Assembly (NCBI RefSeq): GCF_028551255.1
Contig: NZ_CP117030.1
Location: 1,116,001-1,180,000 of the forward strand
Length of the DNA: 64,000 nucleotides
From: Vibrio tubiashii
GTDB taxonomy: Bacteria > Pseudomonadota > Gammaproteobacteria > Enterobacterales > Vibrionaceae
Reading direction: 5' to 3'
A program made the translations under genes and the position numbers. Below the pieces are notes generated by a model that searched no databases, was not told the DNA's origin, and saw only the letters and a list, made by a program, of their open reading frames with translations. The number at the start of each line of letters is the position of its first letter. Positions within the stretch are counted from its first letter, which is position 1. This document shows positions 17,367-26,034 of the stretch, in pieces.

Positions 17367-18770
17367 TTAAGTCACCTTGTCTGCTTTACCTGCTGCACCT
17401 GCAAACTTAGCTAACCATTTATCTAGCAGGTTTGGTTTCTCTTCCCTGTCTTCAGCATCTTCTTTCCTGCGCACAGCATTTCTCACCATCATCGCACCTA
17501 GCCAACGAATCGGCTCTGGCGGAAAGTGACCTAATGGGCCTTGTGCTAAACCACATTGTGACCAAACATCTTTTCGTTCTAACACCAGAGAGGTAAGAAT
17601 CTTGGCACCCACTCGGGTTTGAGCAACCCCATTACCGGAGTAGCCGAAGCCATAGAATATGTTTTGCTGCCCGCCTAAGTTGCCAAAGAAAGGTAAGCCT
17701 GTCACAGAGCGATCAGAGCCTCCTGTCCAACTGTAAGCAAACTTAGACTGGTTAAGCTCTGGAAACAGATGAGCAAAAGAGCGCGAGAGCAAATCGACAT
17801 ATCGGCTTTGTTTGTTAAACATAGGGTCAACGCGATTAGCAAACGAGAACTGATTGCCCCCTTTCCCTAGCATTAAACGCCCGTCTCGGGTATCTCGGTA
17901 ATAGTGAACAAAAATCCGAGAATCGACGACAGCAGCCCCCTTTTTCAATCCACTTTGTTCTAGCTGCTTTTCAATCGGATCGGTGATCACCATGTCTGAT
18001 GAGACGACAACAATACTGCGTTTGAATTGCTTAAAATGCTCCACCATCCAAGCATTTAAACCCAACACAACCTTATCTGCGTAGATCTTTCCTTGCAGAG
18101 TATGCACCACCGCAGGCTCACCAAAATCAATCTTCTCCATCGCGCTGTTTTCGTAGACCTTGATTCCAAGCTCAATCGCCACCCGACGCAAACCTCGTAC
18201 TAGCAGCGCAGGTTGCACACTGCCAGCAGCAGGAGAATAATAACCTTCAAGGTGTTGCTTCGAGCCAGATGAGGAACGGAGTTCTTGTTCTGAACAGACA
18301 TTCCAACTGTTGCAAGCGAGTTGCTCCAGTCGCTCAACGACAGGCTTCATTTGCCCCTGTTGGGCAGAGTTAGTCGCGGTATAGTAAGTGCCACTGCGAT
18401 AAAGATGCGCATCGATATTGTGCTCAAGACAGAATTGCTCAATGTCATACACAGCCTGCTCAGACTCTTCCACCAGCCATTTAGCCTGCTCTTCACCAAA
18501 CAGGCGCTTGAGCGTTGGATACTTGGTTGACCATGTCAGCATACAGCCACCGTTAGCACCAGAAGCTCCACTGCCACACAACCCTTTATCTATGACTACG
18601 ATATCAAGCTGAGGTTGTTGCTCTTTGAGCATAATAGCAGTCCAAAGCCCTGTATAACCTCCTCCAACGATCGCCACATCGGCTGAAATGTCCGTAGTGA
18701 GAGTTTGAGTATCGAGTGGCTGCTCCATTTCTAGCGCTTGTTTGAACCAATAAGATAGATGAGATGACAT
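17367..18770 (-). CDS. FAD-dependent amine/amino-acid oxidoreductase (DAO family)
   Basis: 467 aa. The N-terminal dinucleotide-binding fold reads ADVAIVGGGYTGLWTAIML, and the FAD ribose-binding region is VVIDKGLCGSGASGANGG. The C-terminus has the DAO-family stretch YSWTGGSDRSVTGLPFFG and FGYSGNGVAQT. It resembles gamma-glutamylputrescine oxidase (PuuB) and other DadA-like enzymes; the substrate is unknown. In-frame ATGs at 18785, 18776 and 18770 are possible; 18770 is chosen because AAGGA lies 7 bases upstream of it. A 15-bp perfect palindrome, possibly a LysR site, lies 70 bases upstream. Confidence 0.87.
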   Translation of the reverse strand: MSSHLSYWFKQALEMEQPLDTQTLTTDISADVAIVGGGYTGLWTAIMLKEQQPQLDIVVIDKGLCGSGASGANGGCMLTWSTKYPTLKRLFGEEQAKWLVEESEQAVYDIEQFCLEHNIDAHLYRSGTYYTATNSAQQGQMKPVVERLEQLACNSWNVCSEQELRSSSGSKQHLEGYYSPAAGSVQPALLVRGLRRVAIELGIKVYENSAMEKIDFGEPAVVHTLQGKIYADKVVLGLNAWMVEHFKQFKRSIVVVSSDMVITDPIEKQLEQSGLKKGAAVVDSRIFVHYYRDTRDGRLMLGKGGNQFSFANRVDPMFNKQSRYVDLLSRSFAHLFPELNQSKFAYSWTGGSDRSVTGLPFFGNLGGQQNIFYGFGYSGNGVAQTRVGAKILTSLVLERKDVWSQCGLAQGPLGHFPPEPIRWLGAMMVRNAVRRKEDAEDREEKPNLLDKWLAKFAGAAGKADKVT

Positions 18771-18840
18771 GTTCATTTCCTTCATTTTGTCTCTGAAGAA
18801 AATGTATCGCGCCTTGATCCAGACGCACAGCGAGGATTTG

Positions 18841-18855
18841 TTACGCTGAGCGTAA
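18841..18855. promoter_or_regulatory. 15-bp perfect palindrome, candidate LysR operator
   Basis: TTACGCTGAGCGTAA is a perfect inverted repeat with one central base and contains a T-N11-A core as in LysR-type sites. It lies 70 bases upstream of the FAD oxidase start and is distinct from the terminator at 18870. Binding by the adjacent LysR protein is inferred. Confidence 0.4.
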
Positions 18856-18869
18856 GCTTTACTAACGCA

Positions 18870-18895
18870 AAAGGCGCGGAATTCACCGCGCCTTT
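18870..18895 (-). terminator. Terminator after the M14 carboxypeptidase
   Basis: 10-bp stem AAAGGCGCGG / CCGCGCCTTT with loop AATTCA. Read on the minus strand it ends in TTTTGCG, 32 bases after the carboxypeptidase stop. Confidence 0.8.
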
Positions 18896-18927
18896 ATCCT
18901 AAGGTCTTTTGAGCTAATTTGAGTGAA

Positions 18928-20052
18928 TTAAATCTTATCGACCATAGCAAAGGTTGCCGTTAGCATATCGTGACCAAACTTAACGCTACGCTCTGGTGAC
19001 CAACCGTAAAGCGGGTCTGGGTAATCGTTATTATCTTTAAATGGCATCTCAACGGTGTAAGACAAACACTTGAACTGCTCACCCACCCAGTTAGATCCAA
19101 CGGTCAAGTTCGCTTTACCCGGTTCATCTTTATCGTAACCATGCTCGTCTTGAAATTCTGGCGTCACCGTATGAAGCACTTGTTTGAATGCCGTTTCTAG
19201 CTTTGCCAAACGCTCATCATAAGATGGAATGCCTTCAGAACCTGCAACAAAGTTGAAAGGAATCGCTTCGTCACCGTGGATATCTAAGAACATATCAACA
19301 CCCGTTTCTAGCATGCGCTCTCGCACCAAATAGACTTCCGGGCTGCGTTCCATTGTTGGAGACTGCCATTCACGGTTTAGATTCACCCCAATCGCATTGC
19401 AGCGCAGATGACCGCGAATTGCGCCATCTGGGTTCATATTTGGCACAACATAAAGCACTGCATTTTCGAGCACTGCACGAGCCGTAGTATCGTCTTCATC
19501 CAACAGACGTTGAATAAAGCCTTCCATAAACCACTCTGCCATGGTTTCACCTGGGTGCTGGCGCGCAATTAACCAGATCTTCTTCTTACCTTCTTCTGGC
19601 TCACCAAACGTTAGTAGGCTCATATCGTTGCCATCTAACGTGCTACCCAGAGTTTCAAGTTGACAGTGATGAGCACTCTGCGCCATGTGAAGCAAATCAA
19701 GGTGACGATCATACGTATAAGGAGCAAAGTAAGCGAAATAGATAGAACCACGCTCAGGGATAACGTTGAATGTTAGCGTATCACCATCAAACTCTGCTGG
19801 AATACGGAACCACTCTTCACGGTCATAAGATGCGACAACATCATAACCGCTCCAACCTTCTGGGTAGGCCGAGTTCTTTAGATCTAGCAATTGAATAGTA
19901 TGAGACTGCTCTGCTTGAGTCTCTAGGCGAAAGTGAAACCATTGATAAAACTCTGACTGATTGTCATTGGGAATCTTGAGTTGAATCTGATCTTTGTTCT
20001 CGATGCTTACGACTTCGATGCTGCCACTATCGAAATTACTAAAAATCTTCAT
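18928..20052 (-). CDS. M14-family zinc carboxypeptidase (cytosolic carboxypeptidase-like)
   Basis: 374 aa. Zinc ligands are visible as HPGE in ARQHPGETMAEWFMEG (residues about 163-166) and the histidine in DIHGDE. The catalytic glutamate is in YTVEMPF near the C-terminus, and NPDGAIRGHLRCNAIGVNLNREW is the substrate-binding segment. The N-terminal about 110 residues form the beta-sandwich domain that precedes the catalytic domain in cytosolic carboxypeptidases (CCP/AGBL type). No signal peptide is present. It should trim C-terminal amino acids, possibly acidic ones, from peptides. The start at 20052 has AGGAATG upstream. It is divergent from a peptide transporter gene, which fits a peptide-use module. 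Confidence 0.9.
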   Translation of the reverse strand: MKIFSNFDSGSIEVVSIENKDQIQLKIPNDNQSEFYQWFHFRLETQAEQSHTIQLLDLKNSAYPEGWSGYDVVASYDREEWFRIPAEFDGDTLTFNVIPERGSIYFAYFAPYTYDRHLDLLHMAQSAHHCQLETLGSTLDGNDMSLLTFGEPEEGKKKIWLIARQHPGETMAEWFMEGFIQRLLDEDDTTARAVLENAVLYVVPNMNPDGAIRGHLRCNAIGVNLNREWQSPTMERSPEVYLVRERMLETGVDMFLDIHGDEAIPFNFVAGSEGIPSYDERLAKLETAFKQVLHTVTPEFQDEHGYDKDEPGKANLTVGSNWVGEQFKCLSYTVEMPFKDNNDYPDPLYGWSPERSVKFGHDMLTATFAMVDKI

Positions 20053-20329
20053 GCTTACATTCCTTATACATTTACGTAGCAATGCAGGAGGCTAGCACAG
20101 TTCTTAGTAGTTAAAAATCTCTTTAGAACACTTTATCGCATGGAATATTTATCAAAAATATCCCACGCAAACGTTTTGGATCAAACTCATTACAAAAATT
20201 TATGCGAAGTTGAGAAAAAATCGTGCATAGAAAAGTAATTCTGCGATAATTGTTTCAATTTATAACATAGCACAAATGATAAAATAATCAGATGTTAACT
20301 CTGTGTTATATCAACAAAAAGAGAATATT

Positions 20330-21805
20330 ATGTGGAATAAACTCAATAAATCAATGATGTTCTGCCAAGCGATGTTTGGCTTATCATTCTATGGTGTGAT
20401 GGTTATCCTGACCCGTTTTTTCTTAGAAGATCTAGGGTATAGCGAAGCCGACACCATGATGGTTGTCGGAGCGTTTTCATCCATCGGCCCACTTTTCGCT
20501 ATTGCTGGCGGCTTTATTGTCGACAAATTTCTTGGCGCATACCGCTCACTCACCATTGCTTATGGTGCATTCGCTACTGGATACACCTTGCTAGTATTGG
20601 GCGCGTCAACAACTAACATCCCAATGAGCTTAGCAGGTATCGCACTCGCAAGTTACGCACGTGGCTTAATGTCTCCTTCTTACCCAAGTCTTTACAAACG
20701 CACCTTTGCTTCAGAAGAGGACTTCGAGAATGGCTACCCGGTAAACTACTCAGTCAACAACGTTGGCGCCTTGTTAGGCCAATACCTGTTCCCAATGTTC
20801 GTGCTAGTAATCGGTTTCCACGGAAGCTTCACACTATCAGCGGTCATGGCAGCCTTCGCATTTGCAGTACTTGTTATCTTCAATAAACAACTTGTGGGTG
20901 CAGCCGCTGAGATCGATCAAGAGCCAGTCAGCGCTAAAAACTGGGCAGCATTCCTAACGGTTTCAGTTGCAATGGTTGGCTTAGTATTCTTCATGTTCTC
21001 TAACATGGATATTGGTCAGAACATTGTTTACGCCATCGGTGCCGCTGCGATCTTGTACTTCATCTCGTTGATGTTTAAGTCAGGCAAGTCAGACGCGCTG
21101 AAGATGGGTACCATCCTAATCATGACAGTGCTAACGACATGTTTCTTCGTTTACTACGGTCAGATGATGACATCAATGACCATGGTAACGATCAATACAA
21201 TGCGTGGTGATCTATTCAACCTGATCCCAATTGCCCCAGAAGCATCCATGGCAATGAACCCACTATGGTGTATTGTTGCTGGCCCTGTTATTGCTATGAC
21301 CTTCTCCTCTCTTGAGAAGAAAGGCATCAATTTCTCTACGGCAACTAAGATCGGTTTTGCCTTTATCTTTACAGCGATTGCGTTTGGTATCCTGACCATG
21401 GCAGTCATGAACATCGGTGAAGATGTAGTTATTCGCCCTGAAGTCTTCCTAGCGATCCACTTCTTCCAAGCATTCGCAGAAGTTATTGTCGGTAGCCTTG
21501 TGGTTGCGTTTATCCTTTCGGTTGCCCCTAAGCACATCGAAGGTTTCTCTGTATCACTATTCTCTGTTGCAATGGCACTAAGTGGTATCGTAGGTGCAGT
21601 ATTCTCTACCTCTATCGCTTTAGAGAAAGGCCAAGAGATCACGCAAGAAATTGTTCAAACAGTTTATGGCGACTACTTCCAACTACTAACTGTTCTTGCT
21701 GTTGTGATGGTAGCGATTGCTCTTGTTGCCTCTGTGATTATTCGTAAGATGCTAGAAGCAGCTCGCGCTGATGAACAACCTGAAATGGTTGAAGCGGAAA
21801 GCTAA
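20330..21805 (+). CDS. Proton-dependent oligopeptide (POT/PTR2) family transporter
   Basis: 491 aa from the ATG at 20330, with about 14 hydrophobic segments. POT-like features are the first helix LSFYGVMVILTRFFLEDLGY, the loop GGFIVDKFLGAYRSL and the helix-5 motif YPVNYSVNNVGALLGQYLFP. Members import di- and tripeptides with protons, but the E-x-x-E-R motif of classical POTs is not obvious, so the substrate is uncertain. It is divergent from the M14 carboxypeptidase over a 277-base AT-rich region and ends at a strong terminator. Confidence 0.85.
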   Translation: MWNKLNKSMMFCQAMFGLSFYGVMVILTRFFLEDLGYSEADTMMVVGAFSSIGPLFAIAGGFIVDKFLGAYRSLTIAYGAFATGYTLLVLGASTTNIPMSLAGIALASYARGLMSPSYPSLYKRTFASEEDFENGYPVNYSVNNVGALLGQYLFPMFVLVIGFHGSFTLSAVMAAFAFAVLVIFNKQLVGAAAEIDQEPVSAKNWAAFLTVSVAMVGLVFFMFSNMDIGQNIVYAIGAAAILYFISLMFKSGKSDALKMGTILIMTVLTTCFFVYYGQMMTSMTMVTINTMRGDLFNLIPIAPEASMAMNPLWCIVAGPVIAMTFSSLEKKGINFSTATKIGFAFIFTAIAFGILTMAVMNIGEDVVIRPEVFLAIHFFQAFAEVIVGSLVVAFILSVAPKHIEGFSVSLFSVAMALSGIVGAVFSTSIALEKGQEITQEIVQTVYGDYFQLLTVLAVVMVAIALVASVIIRKMLEAARADEQPEMVEAES

Positions 21806-21830
21806 TCGTCTCCGCATTCAAATAAAGTAA

Positions 21831-21860
21831 AAACCCAAGCGTTGAGCTTGGGTTTTTTAT
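21831..21860 (+). terminator. Terminator after the POT transporter
   Basis: 10-bp stem AAACCCAAGC / GCTTGGGTTT with loop GTTGA, followed by a T tract. Confidence 0.85.
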
Positions 21861-21890
21861 TATTTGCTAGCAAAAACTGAAATAAAAGAA

Positions 21891-22247
21891 TTAGTCTCTA
21901 TCGCGAGCTCTAAATTCGTAGCTGACATTAATTACAGGTTGGAAAGCAATTTCACCTTCACTGGTAACAATTTCATTCACTGTTACGTGTGAATTTCTCA
22001 ACTCAAATGAATTAACGTCAACAAGGTCATTAGTTGAGTAAGATACAGCTTTACTTAACTCATATGGAGATTTATCGTTAATTTCCATAATCATGGTTTT
22101 ACCTGCTGCTAATGCTGCTTCTTTTGAACCAACTGCATCGCCATTCATAGTTTCACTTTGGATTACGGTGTTGTATGCACCACCTACACCAGCCAAAGCT
22201 ACTGAACTAAACAACATAACACTTGCTAAACTCACTACTTTAATCAT
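21891..22247 (-). CDS. Secreted small protein, DUF3316-like
   Basis: 118 aa with a clear Sec signal peptide (MIKVVSLASVMLFSSVALA, cleavage before GVGGAYN). The rest is a single predicted alpha/beta domain with VIQSETMNGDAVGSKEAALAAG and a C-terminal VINVSYEFRARDRD. I recognise it as like the vibrio DUF3316 family, of unknown function, with moderate certainty. It is monocistronic, and AAGGAG before the ATG is a good ribosome-binding site. Confidence 0.75.
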   Translation of the reverse strand: MIKVVSLASVMLFSSVALAGVGGAYNTVIQSETMNGDAVGSKEAALAAGKTMIMEINDKSPYELSKAVSYSTNDLVDVNSFELRNSHVTVNEIVTSEGEIAFQPVINVSYEFRARDRD

Positions 22248-22609
22248 AACTGACTCCTTAGCTACCTATACTTACTTACCTAATAAATGGTTCTAAAAAT
22301 CGAGCTTTATTCCGCTGCCCGAGTAACCAAATAGTACGTAACAGAAGACCAGAATGAATTAGAAATAATTGCACTTGTTATTCGAATAATTTGAAATAAG
22401 TGTAATTCGCTTTCTTACATTAAAAGTGGGGTTAAATTGGTTCACAATATGCAGCTTAGAAAAAAGATATTTAACTCAACACTTTATTAGTTCGATTCGA
22501 AAACAAAGAAAGAAAGCCGAGATAACACTTTAGAGTGATTCGTTATAATACAAGTGGAAAATATCATATAAATTTGGTGAACTTTTTGACATTAATTGGT
22601 CTTTTTCTA
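22248..22609. other. Intergenic region with no recognised feature
   Basis: 362 bases, AT-rich, between the DUF3316-like gene (reading left) and the 3' end of the EamA gene. It must contain the promoter of the DUF3316-like gene. I see no ORF with a ribosome-binding site, no strong hairpin with a T tract and no repeat. Confidence 0.5.
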
Positions 22610-23512
22610 TCAGATAACTGTCAATACCAGTCCAACGAAAATCAAGAAGGTGCCTAAACTTCGGGTTAGAGCGAAGCGCTCACCTAATAAAATCACACCG
22701 AAAATCATACCAAACACAATACTTAGCTGCCTTAGCGCCACAACATAACTGACATTCTCGGTCATTGTCATCGCGTATAGCACCAAACCATAAGTGGTGG
22801 CCATCATAATCCCAGCCATTGCGGAAGGCTTCTTGATGCTCCACGCCTCAGAAAACTCCTTCCATTGACGTGTTGCCAAGACATAGATGGTAATGACTAA
22901 GAATATTGTCCAGAACTGGATACCCAGATAGAAAATCGCTGAATGCAGATTAGAGATAATAGATGAGAGTTCAAGGTCAACAATCCCTAAAGCCTCTTTA
23001 TCCAAAATGGAGTAGCCTGTGGTGCCTACGGCAGCAATCACCGCCCATAACACACCAATATTGAGGTAGTCACTAAAACGTAACTCTCGTAAAGAACTCA
23101 AAGGCACTAACAGACAACCAAAGGTGATTAACACGAAGCCTACCCACACAAGCGTGGTTAACTGGTATCCCAGTAAAGCGGTGCCCACGCCAACCATAAG
23201 CACTGGAAGCGCACGCGCAATAGGATAAATCACGCCAATATCACCATGCTTATAGGCGTTACCTAAACCAATCAGATAGATAAACTGAGCGACGCCACTC
23301 ACAAGTAGCATCCACCAAAACGTTGTTGGAATATTCGTGATACCGACATAATTGAGATACCAAATTACGTATGGCGCAAGTACGATCGAAGCGGCAGCAC
23401 TACTGGATAAGAAAAATGCCGTTCCTGAAGATTTGTTACTTTTGCTTAGAAGATTCCAGCCTGCATGCAGAAATGCCGATACGACAACCAAACATATCGC
23501 CCATACTGACAT
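22610..23512 (-). CDS. EamA/DMT-family transporter at the end of the phn locus
   Basis: About 300 aa with ten hydrophobic helices in two EamA repeats (for example WAICLVVVSAFLHAGWNLLSK at the N-terminus and VYPIARALPVLMVGVG). The start at 23512 is chosen over 23518 because AAGGA is 6 bases upstream. It is separated from phnR by a terminator-like hairpin, so it may be independently transcribed. Its position in the AEP island suggests transport of a phosphonate-related metabolite, but the family is broad and the substrate is unknown. Confidence 0.82.
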   Translation of the reverse strand: MSVWAICLVVVSAFLHAGWNLLSKSNKSSGTAFFLSSSAAASIVLAPYVIWYLNYVGITNIPTTFWWMLLVSGVAQFIYLIGLGNAYKHGDIGVIYPIARALPVLMVGVGTALLGYQLTTLVWVGFVLITFGCLLVPLSSLRELRFSDYLNIGVLWAVIAAVGTTGYSILDKEALGIVDLELSSIISNLHSAIFYLGIQFWTIFLVITIYVLATRQWKEFSEAWSIKKPSAMAGIMMATTYGLVLYAMTMTENVSYVVALRQLSIVFGMIFGVILLGERFALTRSLGTFLIFVGLVLTVI

Positions 23513-23535
23513 AGTCATTCCTTAAACTTGAAGAA

Positions 23536-23567
23536 ATAAAAGGCTTCTGGTTACAACGCAGAAGCCT
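23536..23567 (-). terminator. Terminator after phnR
   Basis: 9-bp stem AGGCTTCTG / CAGAAGCCT with a 9-base loop; on the minus strand it is followed by TTTTATTTC. It separates phnR from the EamA gene. Confidence 0.7.
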
Positions 23568-23583
23568 AAATAAAGAAGTGAGA

Positions 23584-24288
23584 TTAACGTTGAAGCTGAG
23601 CGACGGACTCAATGCTGATTGCATCATGTCGCCAGTATTCGATATCGCAGTCAATCAACTCGCCATTTTGATTGTAGTTAACTCGTTCAACGACCATCGC
23701 TGGTGTCCCAGACGTCGCTCGCAATGCTTGTGCTGTCTCACCGAGCAATGTGCTGGTACTAATTCGGTAGCGAATCTTTTCGTAAACAACACCATAATGT
23801 TCGCGATAAATGTCAGTTAAAGACTTCGACAAATCAAAATCGAGAAGATTTGGAAACAACTCAGGACGAATATAGTTAGTGACATACACCACTGGGCGCT
23901 CTTCTAGGTATCGTACTCTATCTACTCGATACACATCAGAAAATGGCTGTAACCCAAGTAAACTAGCCGCTTGCTTATTGGCAAGAATACCTTTTGCTGC
24001 AATCAACTCCGTCTTTGGTGTGCGCTGCTGCGCGGTCGCCATATTGGTAAAGTTGAGAGTCTGCGTCGGATCGTACTTAAGTGGCAGTGGCGATATAAAC
24101 CAACCACGTCTGTCTTCTCGGTAGATTCGCCCTTCTGCTTCAAGCAAGGATAACGCCTCTCTGAGTGTGACTCTTGTGGTATCAAACGACTCTGCAAGCT
24201 TCCTTTCTGCTGGCAATTTCTGCCTTGGCGATAACATGCCTGATTCAATTTGCTCAACAATCGAATCTTTAATTTTTACGTACTGCAC
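23584..24288 (-). CDS. phnR: PhnR, GntR/UTRA regulator of AEP use
   Basis: 234 aa. Residues 1-70 are a GntR winged helix (KLPAERKLAESFDTTRVTLREALSLLEAEGRIYR), and residues about 90-230 are a UTRA ligand-binding domain (VYRVDRVRYLEERPVVYVTNYI and CDIEYWRHDAISIE). It is the last gene of the phnT-permease-phnR unit, starting 8 bases after the permease stop. It resembles PhnR of the Salmonella phnSTUV locus. HutC-type regulators bind TGGTCTAGACCA-like palindromes, and three such sites occur in this locus (27163, 28929, 29126). The effector is probably AEP or a phosphonate intermediate. Confidence 0.9.
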   Translation of the reverse strand: MQYVKIKDSIVEQIESGMLSPRQKLPAERKLAESFDTTRVTLREALSLLEAEGRIYREDRRGWFISPLPLKYDPTQTLNFTNMATAQQRTPKTELIAAKGILANKQAASLLGLQPFSDVYRVDRVRYLEERPVVYVTNYIRPELFPNLLDFDLSKSLTDIYREHYGVVYEKIRYRISTSTLLGETAQALRATSGTPAMVVERVNYNQNGELIDCDIEYWRHDAISIESVAQLQR

Positions 24289-24296
24289 CCTTGTCC

Positions 24297-26024
24297 TTAC
24301 CTTTTACGCCATGCTTGCGTTTTGTTTTCTAGCCATTTGCCTAACGTCATGTGTGCCAACTTAGCGACAGCAGCAGAGATCATGATCATCACTGCCATCG
24401 CTGCGGCTGCACCTGTCTGTCCTGCATCATCCATATTTAATACTGACACAGAAGCAGGGATAGTTTCCGTAGAGTAGATAAATACTACCGCAGAAGTGGT
24501 GGTTAATGCATTAATAAACAAATAGGTAGCGATATCAAGAGTCGCTGGAACGCAAACTGGCAGTGTCACCTTAAAAAACAACTTATACTGAGGTAGCTTT
24601 ACCGAAGCTGCTGTCGCTTCAATTTCGCTCGGAATTTGCTTAAGTGCGGTTACCGCTGTCATATGGCCTACGGTGTAATAGTGAACCACGGTGTTGATAA
24701 CAAGAAACGCCATGCCGCCATATAAAACGCTGAGTGGGTTGTTGGCATCATTAAAATAAAAGATATACCCTAGCCCCAACACCATTCCCGGTACTGCCAT
24801 AGGAACAACGCTGAGCATTTGCATGGCTTGTCTAACCGGCGCAAACGCCCGCCCTTTCTCAATACAGTACGCTCCAACAAAAATAATTGCTGTACCAATT
24901 ATGGCTGTCCATGTTGCGAGTGTTAGCGAGTTAAAGTATGGAGACCAACCATAGGTACTCATTTCAGCAAAGTTGTAATTGTTCAGCGTTAGCGCCTTGT
25001 TCCAAGGCCAGAAGGTCACCAATGAGCCATATACTGCCATCCCAAGTACCACAATCACTGCGGAAGAAATCACCAAACAATAGGCAAAACAGATCCCGTC
25101 TCTGACTTTATTAGGCTCAGGTTGGTAAGGGACAGAGCGAGTATCAAATAGGCTTTTTTGTTTCTTTTGTACCCAGCGGTCTGCAACAAACGCGAGCAAG
25201 GCAGGCATTAACAGCAAAATACTGGTCACCGCACCCATGGAGAAGTTTTGCTGCCCGACGACTTGCTTGAAAATATCTGTCGCCAGAACGTTGTAATTCC
25301 CGCCGATCACTTTAGGTACACCAAAATCACACACAACCAGAGTGAACACGACAATCAAGGTACTGATCAGTCCGTACTTAGCAGCCGGAAGAGTGACGAC
25401 AAAGAAAGTCTTGAACGGTGACGTTTTTAAAGCTCGCGCCGCTTCATACAATCTCGCATCCGAGGTTCTCAGTGAGGTGGTAAGTATCATCAGGGCATGA
25501 GGGAAGGTCCAAAAGATGAGACCTAGCGAGATGCCTACCAAGCCGTAGACTGATTGACCGCCCAACATCTCTTTAGCGATACCTTGATTACCAAACAAAA
25601 AGATAAGACTGATTGCAGGAAGCAGCGACGGTGCCAAAATAGGAGCTGTACCCAGCATGTGAAACATTCCTTTCATTGGCATGCACGATCTCGTCAGTGC
25701 GTAGGCATAACCAAAAGCGAGTACGCCTACAACGGCAGTCACAAGAAGCCCTAATGTAAATGTGTTGCCAACAGAGTACCAAAGGCTGCCATTGGCAAAA
25801 TAGGTAGCGAAGTTCTCCAGCCCAACAAATTCGCCACTGTTGTTCTGAACACTTTTTGTCAGCATCGCCCATAGAGGCATCACAATAAAAATTGTTAGCG
25901 CTGAAAATAGGAATGCCAATAAGCCAAATAGCACTAGGTTATCTTTACTGACCCTGTGCAAAAGGGATGAAGGACGCAATGAGCGAGAGTTAACTCCAGA
26001 GTTGTACATAGTTCTGCTTTCCAT
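24297..26024 (-). CDS. AEP ABC transporter permease, two permease domains fused
   Basis: 575 aa with about 12 membrane segments. Two MetI-type permease halves each carry an EAA coupling loop: YEAARALKTSPFKTFFVVTLP near residue 210 and EIEATAASVKLPQYKLFFKVTLP near 490. In Salmonella the equivalent proteins are separate (PhnU and PhnV); here one chain supplies both. The start at 26024 is chosen over 26060 because TAAGGT, overlapping the phnT stop, lies 8 bases upstream. It is translationally close-coupled to phnT and followed by phnR. Confidence 0.9.
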   Translation of the reverse strand: MESRTMYNSGVNSRSLRPSSLLHRVSKDNLVLFGLLAFLFSALTIFIVMPLWAMLTKSVQNNSGEFVGLENFATYFANGSLWYSVGNTFTLGLLVTAVVGVLAFGYAYALTRSCMPMKGMFHMLGTAPILAPSLLPAISLIFLFGNQGIAKEMLGGQSVYGLVGISLGLIFWTFPHALMILTTSLRTSDARLYEAARALKTSPFKTFFVVTLPAAKYGLISTLIVVFTLVVCDFGVPKVIGGNYNVLATDIFKQVVGQQNFSMGAVTSILLLMPALLAFVADRWVQKKQKSLFDTRSVPYQPEPNKVRDGICFAYCLVISSAVIVVLGMAVYGSLVTFWPWNKALTLNNYNFAEMSTYGWSPYFNSLTLATWTAIIGTAIIFVGAYCIEKGRAFAPVRQAMQMLSVVPMAVPGMVLGLGYIFYFNDANNPLSVLYGGMAFLVINTVVHYYTVGHMTAVTALKQIPSEIEATAASVKLPQYKLFFKVTLPVCVPATLDIATYLFINALTTTSAVVFIYSTETIPASVSVLNMDDAGQTGAAAAMAVMIMISAAVAKLAHMTLGKWLENKTQAWRKR

Positions 26025-26034
26025 TAGTGATACC

